Positions 9,394-17,353 of a stretch of 64,000 nucleotides of DNA are shown in pieces. The DNA is from Vibrio mangrovi (GTDB lineage Bacteria; Pseudomonadota; Gammaproteobacteria; Enterobacterales; Vibrionaceae). Every line of letters begins with the position of its first letter. Positions within the stretch are counted from its first letter, which is position 1. The stretch is taken from positions 1,178,001 to 1,242,000 of the forward strand of contig NZ_AP024883.1 of the NCBI RefSeq assembly GCF_024346955.1, given 5' to 3'. A program made the translations under genes and the position numbers. Below the pieces are notes generated by a model, which saw only the letters and a program-made list of their open reading frames with translations, had not been told where the DNA came from and made no database searches.

Positions 9394-10257
9394 ATGAAAA
9401 AGTCCGCATGGGTGGTATTGACATTGATGATCGCCTTGGGGGGCGCCGGTGCGGTCTTTTTATGGCGACAGCCGGCGGAAATACAGCCGGTGAAGTTACA
9501 AGCGCCATCTCAGCAAGATACTGAAATTGATGAATCGTCGGGTCGGGATCTGCTGGAATACGCGCTGAGCGGGCTGGGCGAGACCGATTTGAACCATCTT
9601 CAGAATGAAATTGGTACCTACGCGAATGAGAATGATCAACTGCGGGTTGATGACACGTTGTTTGCGCAGTATGTCCGCTATAAAAAGGCGCTGGCGCAAC
9701 TAACACTCCCAGACACCAGCCAGAATATCAGGGAAAGGCTGATGGCGCTCAACGATGCATTGCTTGCGCTGCAAAGTGAGTATTTTACTCCTGAACAGCA
9801 AGCACAGTTGTTTGGTGATGAAAACCGCTGGCGTCAGTTGGCCATAGACAAACTGGATATTCAGGAGCACGCGCTGGATGAGGCCGAGCAGCGCAGCCAA
9901 ATGGTGCAGATCAACGCTGAACTACCGGATTATCTGCAAAAAAGTGAACGTAATGCGACCATGGTTACAGCACTTATCGCAGCCGATTCGCAGAGTGAAC
10001 AGAACCGCTACCTGAGGCGGGCCGAACTGGTCGGAGAAAGCGGTGCACAACGCTTGGCTGAACTGGACAGCCAACGCGCTTCATTTAAGGCTCAGTTAGA
10101 CGACTATCTGCAACAGCGAAGTGAAATTCTGGCCGACGAACAGTTGGGTGAACAAGAGAAAGAACAACAGATTACCGCACTCCGGGAGCAGTATTTTGAT
10201 CCGGTGCAGTGGCGTCGGGTTGAAGCACTGGAGCGCATTTATGGGCAGTCGGAGTAA
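9394..10257 (+). CDS. lifO: Lipase-specific foldase (steric chaperone)
   Basis: This 287-residue protein is anchored by one N-terminal helix (about residues 4-24). The rest is periplasmic and mostly alpha-helical. The family signature appears near residue 50 as SGRDLLEYALSGLGE, matching the RxxFDY(F/C)LSxxGE consensus of Lif proteins. The long charged helical arm that wraps the lipase follows. It folds the lipase encoded 11 bp upstream in the periplasm before secretion. I chose the ATG at 9394 because AAGGAG lies 8 bases upstream and the signal anchor then begins at residue 4. Confidence 0.92.
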   Translation: MKKSAWVVLTLMIALGGAGAVFLWRQPAEIQPVKLQAPSQQDTEIDESSGRDLLEYALSGLGETDLNHLQNEIGTYANENDQLRVDDTLFAQYVRYKKALAQLTLPDTSQNIRERLMALNDALLALQSEYFTPEQQAQLFGDENRWRQLAIDKLDIQEHALDEAEQRSQMVQINAELPDYLQKSERNATMVTALIAADSQSEQNRYLRRAELVGESGAQRLAELDSQRASFKAQLDDYLQQRSEILADEQLGEQEKEQQITALREQYFDPVQWRRVEALERIYGQSE

Positions 10258-10259
10258 TA

Positions 10260-10285
10260 GACTGACTCGCAGGAGCGAGTCAGTC
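10260..10285 (+). terminator. Strong hairpin between convergent operons
   Basis: GACTGACTCGC and GCGAGTCAGTC form a perfect 11-bp stem with a 4-base loop, 2 bp after the foldase stop. No long T-run follows on either strand. It probably ends the lipase transcript and shields it from the converging biosynthetic operon. Confidence 0.55.
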
Positions 10286-10317
10286 TCATTCATAAATATT
10301 CATATATATCAGGCACT

Positions 10318-11301
10318 TTATGTTGCCTCACTTTGCATAAACTCAATAATCTTCTGATGAATATTGCGATCTTTCAGCACGCCGCGGTGTCCCCAGCCGT
10401 CGGTGAGGAACAGTTCGCAGTTGGGGAAGGCGGCGCTCATCTTCTGTGCCTGGGTAATGTCGATGATAGTGTCGTTGCGGTCATGGCAGAGCAGGGTCGG
10501 CAGCGACAGGGTTTTCCATAACGGTGTATCGATCATATCCGGGTGCATGCCGTAGCGGCGGTGATAGATCTGTTTGAGTCTGTCTTTGAGGACCGCCGGG
10601 ATCCGGTAGTAATCGATATAGGAATCCAGCAGATTGCCTAACCCGTCGGGGCTGCCGATCTTGATCAGCCGGTGGGTTGAAAGCCCTGCATCAATTGCCA
10701 TGGCTAGTGCTGTGCCGCCAAACGAGTGACCGATCGCGGCATGAAAAGCGCCGAACTGCTGATTGATCTGCAATAACAGCTGCGCCAGATCGTAGAACGA
10801 ACAGCGTTCGCCTTCCGAGCTGCCGTGGGCGATCAAATCCGGAGCGATAACCCGGTAACCGTTGGCAAGCAGTTTTTCTGTCAGCGGCCGGAACATCACA
10901 CTCCTTCCTTCCCAACCGTGTACCAGCAGAATTGTTCCCTGTACCGGAACAGAAGCCGGTGGTTCATGACAGAACACGTTAATCCGGCATTTGTTGAACG
11001 TCAGTTGATGTTGCTGGCTCTGCTGTTCAAATTCCAGATCGTTTGCCATGCAGGGCATTCGCGTCGGTTTTTCAAACATACGGATCGCGTAACGGGCGGC
11101 CCATCCGGGAGAGAGGCGGGAGAGTAAAATCGTATCTGCCCGCCGAAGTTTGCCACATAAGCCATTGTAATGTGTTTCCGGCCGGACCGAAGTTTTGAGT
11201 AATAACTTCGGACGGCGTTTCATCATCACCAGACACCAGTGATAGCGCTGATGTGCCAGTGCAGAAAGCTGCATGAAAGGATAGGCAAGATTATAGAGCA
11301 T
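10318..11301 (-). CDS. Alpha/beta hydrolase, last gene of the minus-strand biosynthetic operon
   Basis: This 327-residue alpha/beta-hydrolase-fold protein has the oxyanion segment ILLVHGWEG, the nucleophile elbow GHSFGG (S193), a plausible acid in CHDRNDTI and a histidine in GWGHRG. An N-terminal stretch of about 100 residues precedes the core. The start overlaps the MATE gene end by 11 bp and GAGGGGAAG lies upstream, so the two are co-translated. In this setting it could act as a type II thioesterase or release enzyme for carrier-bound intermediates, or as an esterase on the product. It resembles the second alpha/beta hydrolase of the cluster at 25.1 kb. The substrate is unknown. Confidence 0.8.
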   Translation of the reverse strand: MLYNLAYPFMQLSALAHQRYHWCLVMMKRRPKLLLKTSVRPETHYNGLCGKLRRADTILLSRLSPGWAARYAIRMFEKPTRMPCMANDLEFEQQSQQHQLTFNKCRINVFCHEPPASVPVQGTILLVHGWEGRSVMFRPLTEKLLANGYRVIAPDLIAHGSSEGERCSFYDLAQLLLQINQQFGAFHAAIGHSFGGTALAMAIDAGLSTHRLIKIGSPDGLGNLLDSYIDYYRIPAVLKDRLKQIYHRRYGMHPDMIDTPLWKTLSLPTLLCHDRNDTIIDITQAQKMSAAFPNCELFLTDGWGHRGVLKDRNIHQKIIEFMQSEAT

Positions 11302-12643
11302 CTTCCCCTCGCAGATTTTTTGTCAGCAACCAGTATTCACGCAGGAAAATCGTAAAATAAACCACGTTGAAAATGACGATCAGGTGTGCCAGTTCGGTAA
11401 TATTCCCCTGCGACTTCATCAGGACCAGAATACCGCCGACCATTGCGGACTCAACCACCAAAGTCATGAGCAGTACTCTTTTGCCCCGGCCAAGCTGTTC
11501 AAGCATGGTCTGGGTTGCGGCCAGCATGGAAGTCAGGAAGAATGTTGGCAGCAGCAGTGACAGTAACAGGTAACCGGCTTGCTGAACGGCGGCGGTATTG
11601 GCTAACAGATCGACCAGACGGTGCTGATTCAGGTAAACCATCGCAGTCAGGGTGATATACAGCAGGCTGATCGCGAGCATTCCCCGGCTCAACATGCGGG
11701 TGAGTGAATCTTTTGTGGCGGCAGAAAGTTGCTGATTGACAAAAATTGCAATCGCGGAACCCAGTGCAACCGCCGGAATAATAAACAGAGAACGCAGTTT
11801 GACGACGATCAGGAAGCCGGGCGCATAGTCGGTATTCATCTGACTGATCAGCGGAAAGATTACGGCAGAGCTGGCGAATGCAATCAGCATTGACAGAAAA
11901 ATCGGAATCCCGGCATCGGTCATCAGCGCGAATAGTCTGGGTAGAAAAGCCTTCGGCTGCGGGTCAGAACCGTGATTGACAGTTCTGAATAACATAAACA
12001 GTGAAAACGGCAGCATCGCCGATGCGGAGATCAGATTGGCATAAATGACCGCCTGAAATCCGAGCTGATGCTGAACAAAGCCGACGTAGCAAACCGCCAG
12101 ATTAATGGTGATAAAGCCGGAGATGAGCAGCATACTGCTGAGGGTTTTTCCCTGTCCCCGTAGTCCGGCATTGCCCAACTCAAAGATCAGCAGCGGAATG
12201 AGGGATAACAGATACAGCGGTAGTGTCTGGCTGAAGAGATTCTGTGTGTTACCGCCCATGACCGATTGAAGCGGTGCTTCGAACAGGTAGCTGACACCTG
12301 CCAGCAGACACAGGAAAACAGTTCCTGCAACGGCGAGCAACAGGGTGCTGTTCATGACTTTTCTGCTGGGCCAGTCACGGGTTGAACGGGCACTGAAGAC
12401 CTGATTGGTGATCGTCAGGCATTCCAGCAGTGCAATGAAAAGAAAATGAAAGGGTTGCAGCATCGATAGCTGATACAACGCCTGACTCTGTTCATTCTGG
12501 CCGAGGATCCATATCTGACCATTCTGCGATAGCGACACCACAATTGCGATCAGGATCATCGGCCAGGCGATGCCCAGTACCTGTTTGACATCACCCATTC
12601 CGCTGGCCGGTAAAGTGAGTGTAGATTGCTTGGAAATGCTCAT
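11291..12643 (-). CDS. MATE-family efflux transporter
   Basis: This 450-residue membrane protein has about twelve hydrophobic segments in two six-helix halves. Features include VLGIAWPMILIAIVVSLSQ at the start and the conserved LRGQGKT loop near residue 165. MATE proteins export cationic or amphiphilic small molecules using sodium or proton gradients. Its place between the hydrolase and the short dehydrogenase-like gene of the biosynthetic operon suggests that it exports the cluster product and may give self-protection. The start has AAGGATAA upstream. Confidence 0.9.
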   Translation of the reverse strand: MSISKQSTLTLPASGMGDVKQVLGIAWPMILIAIVVSLSQNGQIWILGQNEQSQALYQLSMLQPFHFLFIALLECLTITNQVFSARSTRDWPSRKVMNSTLLLAVAGTVFLCLLAGVSYLFEAPLQSVMGGNTQNLFSQTLPLYLLSLIPLLIFELGNAGLRGQGKTLSSMLLISGFITINLAVCYVGFVQHQLGFQAVIYANLISASAMLPFSLFMLFRTVNHGSDPQPKAFLPRLFALMTDAGIPIFLSMLIAFASSAVIFPLISQMNTDYAPGFLIVVKLRSLFIIPAVALGSAIAIFVNQQLSAATKDSLTRMLSRGMLAISLLYITLTAMVYLNQHRLVDLLANTAAVQQAGYLLLSLLLPTFFLTSMLAATQTMLEQLGRGKRVLLMTLVVESAMVGGILVLMKSQGNITELAHLIVIFNVVYFTIFLREYWLLTKNLRGEDAL

Positions 12644-12682
12644 AATTATCCTTTTGCTGTCATGAACAATGGCCGTCTGTCC

Positions 12683-13351
12683 TCAGACGGCGCTATGTGC
12701 CTGCTGCTGTTCCCGTGGACTGCTTGTACCGAATAGTGAGTAAAGCAGCATGGAAAAGTGGCTGATGGTATGACTGTTTCCCAGCAGGAAGCCATGTCCG
12801 CCCATCAGCTTCTCAGCATGGTTGGATAATTGGGTAATCTGCAGGTGTTCTTCATCCGGGGTGCTCAGATCACCACTGTCCAGACGATAGTGCAGCTGTT
12901 GTTTCAGCAGCGACACATCGCCGTAAATGTCTGAAAAACTGGCTTTAATCAATTGATGACGGGTCGTTTTCTGACCAAAACTTTTCCGGTTTTTGAGGTG
13001 CTCGAACGACAGATCCAGAATCCGGGCGACCAGCCCCAGACGCAGTGCACAAACCACTAAAGATGTCGCTTCTGTACTCTGACTCTGATCGTCAACCGTG
13101 GCGGTTTCCAGTTCCAGATGCCGGAGAACCCGGTCCTGAGGCAGGTGTGTACAGTGAGATGGCGCAATGGTTTCTCCCTGAACATTAACCAGCTCGGGTG
13201 ACGTTCCCGCAGGAAACATCGTCAGGCTCTGGCTGACCAGACAGGCATGTTTGCCTGTCATCCAGAAACCCAGTTGTGGTAGCAGTTCCCGGAGGTCGGT
13301 TTTCCGGCCACCGGCATAAGCTTGATCGAGTATTTCTGCTGTGATGTTCAT
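12683..13351 (-). CDS. Short acyl-CoA dehydrogenase-like protein lacking the N-terminal domain
   Basis: This 222-residue protein is much shorter than the usual 380-400 of the family. The C-terminal part (about residues 95-210) matches the helical FAD-binding domain: LRLGLVARILDLSFEHLKNR, SFGQKTTRHQLIKASFSD and EKLMGGHGFLLGN. The N-terminal alpha domain is essentially missing and the catalytic-base region near the end is not recognisable. It may be a non-catalytic partner, a carrier-protein docking subunit or a decayed enzyme. The ATG at 13351 lies one base past the ACP stop, with GGAAG upstream, so translation is probably coupled. Fusion of a full-length copy by frameshift is not evident. Confidence 0.65.
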   Translation of the reverse strand: MNITAEILDQAYAGGRKTDLRELLPQLGFWMTGKHACLVSQSLTMFPAGTSPELVNVQGETIAPSHCTHLPQDRVLRHLELETATVDDQSQSTEATSLVVCALRLGLVARILDLSFEHLKNRKSFGQKTTRHQLIKASFSDIYGDVSLLKQQLHYRLDSGDLSTPDEEHLQITQLSNHAEKLMGGHGFLLGNSHTISHFSMLLYSLFGTSSPREQQQAHSAV

Positions 13352-13352
13352 A

Positions 13353-13607
13353 TCAGGCTTCCGCAACTGTAACCTGGGATTCGATAAACTCGATTAAAGA
13401 ACCGACGTTGTTGAATGAAGACTGGCTGATCAGATCCGGATCGAACAGCAGACCGTCAATACTTTCTTCCAGCGTCAGCAGAAACTGAACAAACAGAACG
13501 GAATCCAGATCTAAGTCCTCATCGAAATTGGTCTCCAGATCGATGGTGACTGTTTCTCCGTCCAGAACCTGTGACAGTGCTTCGTTGATTTTATCCATGA
13601 TATTCAT
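13353..13607 (-). CDS. Free-standing acyl carrier protein (ACP-A)
   Basis: This 84-residue acidic protein has the carrier fold signature DLDLDSVLFVQFLLTLEE; S36 in the DLDS motif is the expected phosphopantetheine site. Helix 4 ends with VGSLIEFIE. I placed the start at 13607, with AAGGAA 8 bases upstream, rather than at the more distal in-frame start. It sits between the KAS III-like gene and the short dehydrogenase-like gene, so it probably carries the substrate of one or both. It differs clearly from the two ACPs of the plus-strand operon. Confidence 0.88.
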   Translation of the reverse strand: MNIMDKINEALSQVLDGETVTIDLETNFDEDLDLDSVLFVQFLLTLEESIDGLLFDPDLISQSSFNNVGSLIEFIESQVTVAEA

Positions 13608-13638
13608 TGAGTGAGTTCCTTTATTGGTATGGGTTGAG

Positions 13639-14544
13639 TTAATGACGGACAATACCGAGCGAGGAATAGGTCACGCCCATTCCGGCGGCAAACAGTAATG
13701 CCCGTTTGAAATTGTGCTGTGTCTCTGCCGTGAGCAGGTTATAGAAAACGTCAGAACAGTAGGTATGTCCGGTCTGACGGATATTGGTGGTATACAGTTT
13801 TTCCGCCCAGCCCAACTCTTTCGATACCCGGTTCAGTAACGGCAGATTCAGGTTGTAGGGCAGAATGATCTCCGGTTCGGAAAGCGTTTCTGTCCGGAGA
13901 AAATCGAGCATGCCGGTATAAAAATCACCCATCATGGCGCGTTTTTCGGCAGCGCTCATGTTTTCCGGGTTTTTATAGAACCGGCTGAGATGTTTCACTC
14001 TGGAAGCCGATATTTCCCACTGTCCATCCTGCGGGGACAGCAGGCAGGCGGCGGACATTTCTCCCAGTACGCCGACAGTCATCTTATTCAGATCCGGGGC
14101 AAAACTTTTTTCACCGCTCAGGACAATCGCCGGGGCTGTTTCTCCGTTCTGATACATCCGGTTGATCAGGTGAACAGCACTGAGACCGGACGCACAATGG
14201 TTCAGACTAAGTGTGACCGATTTCCAGTGGCGGAGACCGCATGCCTCTGTCAGCTTTTGTAACCAGTGATCGTCAAAGCAGGTATTGTGTGTCTGGGTTT
14301 TGGTATAAAACAGATAGCCGGTCTGCTGACGCAGGGCCGGATGCTGACTGACCAGCGCCGACAGGGTTTCTTTCAGCATCGCTTCATGGGGCAGCCGGTT
14401 CATGGCAATCTGTTCCAGTTGATAGATGCGCTGATAAACTTTGGCTTCCTTTTCGGAAATATCGTGACTCAGTCCCAGTTCATCCAATGGGATAAAAGAA
14501 GTACTGTCTGACTTGCTACATTGAATATCTACGATATAAGTCAT
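13639..14544 (-). CDS. KAS III-like (FabH superfamily) condensing enzyme 1
   Basis: This thiolase-fold protein of about 301 residues has the nucleophile elbow NHCASGL with C117. The position of the canonical catalytic histidine (VPHQAN in FabH) reads LPYNLN, and the canonical GNTSAAS asparagine loop reads GHTYCSD. So Cys is kept but the His/Asn pair is altered. Homologues in the plus-strand operon share the GH...D loop. The enzyme could be an acyltransferase or a condensing enzyme working on ACP-A, encoded next to it. An alternative start at 14562 exists. I prefer 14544 because the protein then aligns with the KAS III-like protein at 26 kb. Confidence 0.8.
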   Translation of the reverse strand: MTYIVDIQCSKSDSTSFIPLDELGLSHDISEKEAKVYQRIYQLEQIAMNRLPHEAMLKETLSALVSQHPALRQQTGYLFYTKTQTHNTCFDDHWLQKLTEACGLRHWKSVTLSLNHCASGLSAVHLINRMYQNGETAPAIVLSGEKSFAPDLNKMTVGVLGEMSAACLLSPQDGQWEISASRVKHLSRFYKNPENMSAAEKRAMMGDFYTGMLDFLRTETLSEPEIILPYNLNLPLLNRVSKELGWAEKLYTTNIRQTGHTYCSDVFYNLLTAETQHNFKRALLFAAGMGVTYSSLGIVRH

Positions 14545-14712
14545 TGCATTTTCCATGATCACTGAGTCGGCCGATATCTGTACTAAATTACAAAATATCG
14601 TGCGGTTAAATATATTAAAAAAGATATCAGCAGAGATTGTTAAATAAGCTGTTTCATCTGGTGATGATATTGCTTTTCTATCTACAGAATAATTATTAGC
14701 GATTCGATTAGC

Positions 14713-14800
14713 ATTTTTTTGACTGAAATTGCTGGTATTAAAAATGTCTTAAAATTGTAAAAATATTTTTATTGATAAGTACAATTTCAGTCAAAAAAAT
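14713..14800. promoter_or_regulatory. Perfect 19-bp inverted repeat in the divergent promoter region
   Basis: ATTTTTTTGACTGAAATTG at 14713-14731 is repeated exactly in inverse orientation at 14782-14800, with a 50-bp very AT-rich spacer. It lies within the roughly 310 bp that separates the minus-strand and plus-strand biosynthetic operons and ends 57 bp before the first plus-strand gene. No T-run follows the right arm, so it does not look like a terminator. A paired operator for a dimeric regulator acting on both operons, or a small mobile-element relic, are the main options. Confidence 0.55.
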
Positions 14801-14857
14801 GAAATTGAGAAAGGTAACATTAGCATCATTCAACGGATCCTCAGGGAATAGAGTTTT

Positions 14858-15151
14858 ATGTCTCTCAGTAAAGATAATGTAGAACAGATATTGTTATCTG
14901 AATTAAAAAGTCTCGGATTAGATGACGGTAAAATAAAGCAGATTACCAGTGGTAGCGATATATATAGTGATTCCGGATTATTAGATTCGGCTTGTCTGGT
15001 TTCTCTGATTGCCGGGTTGTGCGAAAGAATAGAAGACGAGGCAGCACAAGAGTTCGACTTATTTTCATGTATGGATGGCAATTTCCTTTCCCATTTTAAA
15101 AATATGAATACACTGACGGATTATTTAGTCGGGAGTTTAAATTATGCATAG
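14858..15151 (+). CDS. Free-standing acyl carrier protein (ACP-B), BtrI-like position
   Basis: This 97-residue carrier protein has the phosphopantetheine site in DSGLLDSACLVSLIAGL, with S44 the expected attachment residue. The C-terminal helix ends with MNTLTDYLVGSL. It is the first gene of the long plus-strand operon and its end overlaps the decarboxylase gene by 8 bp. That arrangement (carrier plus PLP decarboxylase) recalls butirosin BtrI/BtrK, where an amino acid is decarboxylated while bound to the carrier. The start has AGGGAATAGAG upstream. The gene is AT-richer than those downstream. Confidence 0.85.
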   Translation: MSLSKDNVEQILLSELKSLGLDDGKIKQITSGSDIYSDSGLLDSACLVSLIAGLCERIEDEAAQEFDLFSCMDGNFLSHFKNMNTLTDYLVGSLNYA

Positions 15152-16445
15152 TTTTAAATTTCAGAATGAATATATTAATTCATCTCATGTAGATCAGGTT
15201 GAAATAGAAAAAATTGCTGCAACGGTAAAAACACCTTTTTATGTTTACAGTGCAAATCAGTTAAAAAATCACCTGACAACATTAAAAAATACCTTACCAG
15301 ATGCGCTGAATTACTTTTATTCTCTGAAAGCGAATCCGAATCTTTCTTTAGTCGGTATCATTCATCAGCAGGGAATTGGCTGTGAAGTCTGTTCGCTGGC
15401 AGAACTGGAAACCGCACTGGCAGCGGGTGCTTCTCCGGCAGAGATTATTTTTGTTGGACCGGGCAAGTCGGCACATGAATTAAGCCGCTGTGTTGCGCTG
15501 GGAATTAAAGCCGTTGTGGTTGAATCATTATCCGAACTGGCCCTGCTGAATCAGCTGGCAGAATACGCCGGCGTCGTTCAGCCGTTTGCTTTCCGGATCA
15601 ATCCTAACTTTACCTCTGAAAAAGCGCGTCTGGTGATGAGCGGTAAACCGCGTCAGTTTGGGATTGATGAACATACCGTGCTGGAAACCCTGAACCATCT
15701 GGATCAGTATCCACATGTCGCGCTGGAAGGGATTCATATTTATCTGGGCACCCGGATTCTGGATGCGGAAGCAGTGGTGGTTAATACGCGCAATATTCTC
15801 TGTCTGGCGGAAAAAATTCAGCGCGATTACGGCATCACTCTGAACTTCGTTGATATCGGCGGCGGACTGGGTGTGCCTTATTATCCGAAAGAGACTGAAC
15901 TCGATCTGGACGTTGTTGCCGCCAGGATGGAACCGGTGATTCGTGAATTCCGCTATAGCTTCCCGCAAACGAAATTAATTATGGAGCTGGGACGCTTTAT
16001 TGCCGGACGTTCCGGTATGTTCGTTACCCGGGTGCGTTATCTGAAAGAATCGAAAGGCAAAATGTTTGCTGTGTGTGACGGTGGCTCAAACTGTCATGGT
16101 GCTGCTGCGGGACTTGGTTCGGTGATTCGCAAAAACTTTCCGATTGCCCGGCTAGGTACCGTACGTGATGCAGATGATGTACAGCCTTACATGTTAACCG
16201 GACCGCTCTGCACCCCGACTGATCTGATCGGCGATGATGTGCAACTGCCCCGACTGGATGAAGGTGACCTGATTGGCATCTTTCATTCAGGTGCTTACGG
16301 GCCAACGGCTTCTCCGGTGTACTTCCTGAGTTTCGGTTATCCCACAGAAGTACTAGTAGATGGTGATCAGGTTACGGTGATCCGTCATGCCGATGGTGTT
16401 GAACATATGCTGGCACAACAGCAGCCACAGCATATTGCCGTGTGA
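15144..16445 (+). CDS. Fold-III PLP-dependent decarboxylase, BtrK/diaminopimelate-decarboxylase type
   Basis: This 433-residue alanine-racemase-fold decarboxylase has the PLP lysine K62 in YSLKANPN. It also has a glycine-rich phosphate loop (VDIGGGLGVPY), ELGRFI, the C-terminal CDGGSNCHGAA segment and FHSGAYGPTASP near the end. The CDGGSNCH pattern and ELGRF...VTRVRYLK resemble BtrK-type enzymes acting on carrier-bound amino acids more than housekeeping LysA, which has a different specificity helix. The overlapping ACP-B gene supports an aminoacyl-ACP substrate such as glutamyl-ACP, but the amino acid is not determined. The alternative, a free amino-acid decarboxylase supplying an amine, cannot be excluded. 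Confidence 0.85.
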   Translation: MHSFKFQNEYINSSHVDQVEIEKIAATVKTPFYVYSANQLKNHLTTLKNTLPDALNYFYSLKANPNLSLVGIIHQQGIGCEVCSLAELETALAAGASPAEIIFVGPGKSAHELSRCVALGIKAVVVESLSELALLNQLAEYAGVVQPFAFRINPNFTSEKARLVMSGKPRQFGIDEHTVLETLNHLDQYPHVALEGIHIYLGTRILDAEAVVVNTRNILCLAEKIQRDYGITLNFVDIGGGLGVPYYPKETELDLDVVAARMEPVIREFRYSFPQTKLIMELGRFIAGRSGMFVTRVRYLKESKGKMFAVCDGGSNCHGAAAGLGSVIRKNFPIARLGTVRDADDVQPYMLTGPLCTPTDLIGDDVQLPRLDEGDLIGIFHSGAYGPTASPVYFLSFGYPTEVLVDGDQVTVIRHADGVEHMLAQQQPQHIAV

Positions 16446-17353
16446 TGACACTGCCGGAAGCCAAACCCATGACGCTATCACTTCATCCTGCAACACTCAC
16501 TTGTATGCCGTTTGCCGGAACAGCGACGCCACAGCCGCCGACGATTGTCAGCGAAGCGCGGGTGAATCACTATTTGCAGGCATTCTGTCAGGCGAACGGG
16601 AAGCCATTTGTACCGGAGGACAGCCGTGTCCGGGAGTGGCTGGCGGGTGAAAATCAGGTCTCGTTTACAACCATGGCTGAGGTGCTGGTAACACAGCTTG
16701 GCAGTAAGACCGATCTGAGCGATCTTGATATGGTGATTCTGGCGCACTGGACACCGGATGCCGAGCTGGGACAGGCAGTTACCAATTATGTTCTGCACCG
16801 TCTGGCGCTGGAAGATACCTTTGCGTTTGCCCTCAGTGATGCGGGACTGGTATCACCTTTTATGGCTCTCGATTGTATTGATCGTTATCTGCCTGCGCAG
16901 CAGGGCAAAGCGCTGCTGCTGGTGATGGATCAGAACAGTCTCATGTCTCATTCGCCAGCGGTTGATCAGCACTCGGTAGCCAATGCGGCTTCCGGCATGA
17001 TTGTCGAACGTCACGGTTCAGGGTTACAGATTCAGACCCGGACTTATGACTGCACCGGAGCAGAGGCAGAAAGCACTCTGTTACAGCAGTTGTCTGAACA
17101 ATTCGGACTCACGCCTGAATCGACGACGGTGATCTGTGAACCGGAGATTGCGGCACGGCTGAGCCCACAGTTACACATTCGTTGCACCCGGCCGGATTTG
17201 CTCTGTACGGCACCGTTCTGGGAAATGCAGCAGGCCATCGCTGCCGGTAAAGATTCCACACAATTATCTGTTTTTACACAACATTTTGTTCTGTTGAGCC
17301 AACATCAGGGAAAAGGGTATGCCCTGACTGCAATTTCGGATCACACATTATGA
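16445..17353 (+). CDS. Cys-less KAS III-like partner protein 1 (PqsB-like)
   Basis: This protein of about 302 residues looks like a degenerate thiolase-fold subunit. The segment DLDMVILAHWTPDAELGQAVTNY matches the first half of KAS III proteins. Where the nucleophile should be it reads LSDAGLVSPFMALDC, with no Cys at the elbow. The C-terminal half lacks a recognisable catalytic His or Asn loop. It overlaps the catalytic KAS III-like gene at 17350 by 4 bp (ATGA), so a heterodimer like PqsB/PqsC is the natural reading. A close relative with the same gene order is encoded at 28138. Its start (16445, in TGATG overlap with the decarboxylase) is not certain; 16470 is possible. Confidence 0.7.
   Translation: MTLPEAKPMTLSLHPATLTCMPFAGTATPQPPTIVSEARVNHYLQAFCQANGKPFVPEDSRVREWLAGENQVSFTTMAEVLVTQLGSKTDLSDLDMVILAHWTPDAELGQAVTNYVLHRLALEDTFAFALSDAGLVSPFMALDCIDRYLPAQQGKALLLVMDQNSLMSHSPAVDQHSVANAASGMIVERHGSGLQIQTRTYDCTGAEAESTLLQQLSEQFGLTPESTTVICEPEIAARLSPQLHIRCTRPDLLCTAPFWEMQQAIAAGKDSTQLSVFTQHFVLLSQHQGKGYALTAISDHTL

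Noticed and set aside
14858..16445. The operon start as part of a butirosin-like aminoglycoside cluster
   Set aside because: Only the carrier and decarboxylase resemble BtrI/BtrK. No ATP-grasp ligase, monooxygenase BtrO, glycosyltransferase or cyclitol gene is present.
15144..16445. Housekeeping diaminopimelate decarboxylase (lysA)
   Set aside because: The C-terminal pattern and the overlap with an ACP gene fit the carrier-linked BtrK-type better, and no lysine-pathway genes are nearby.
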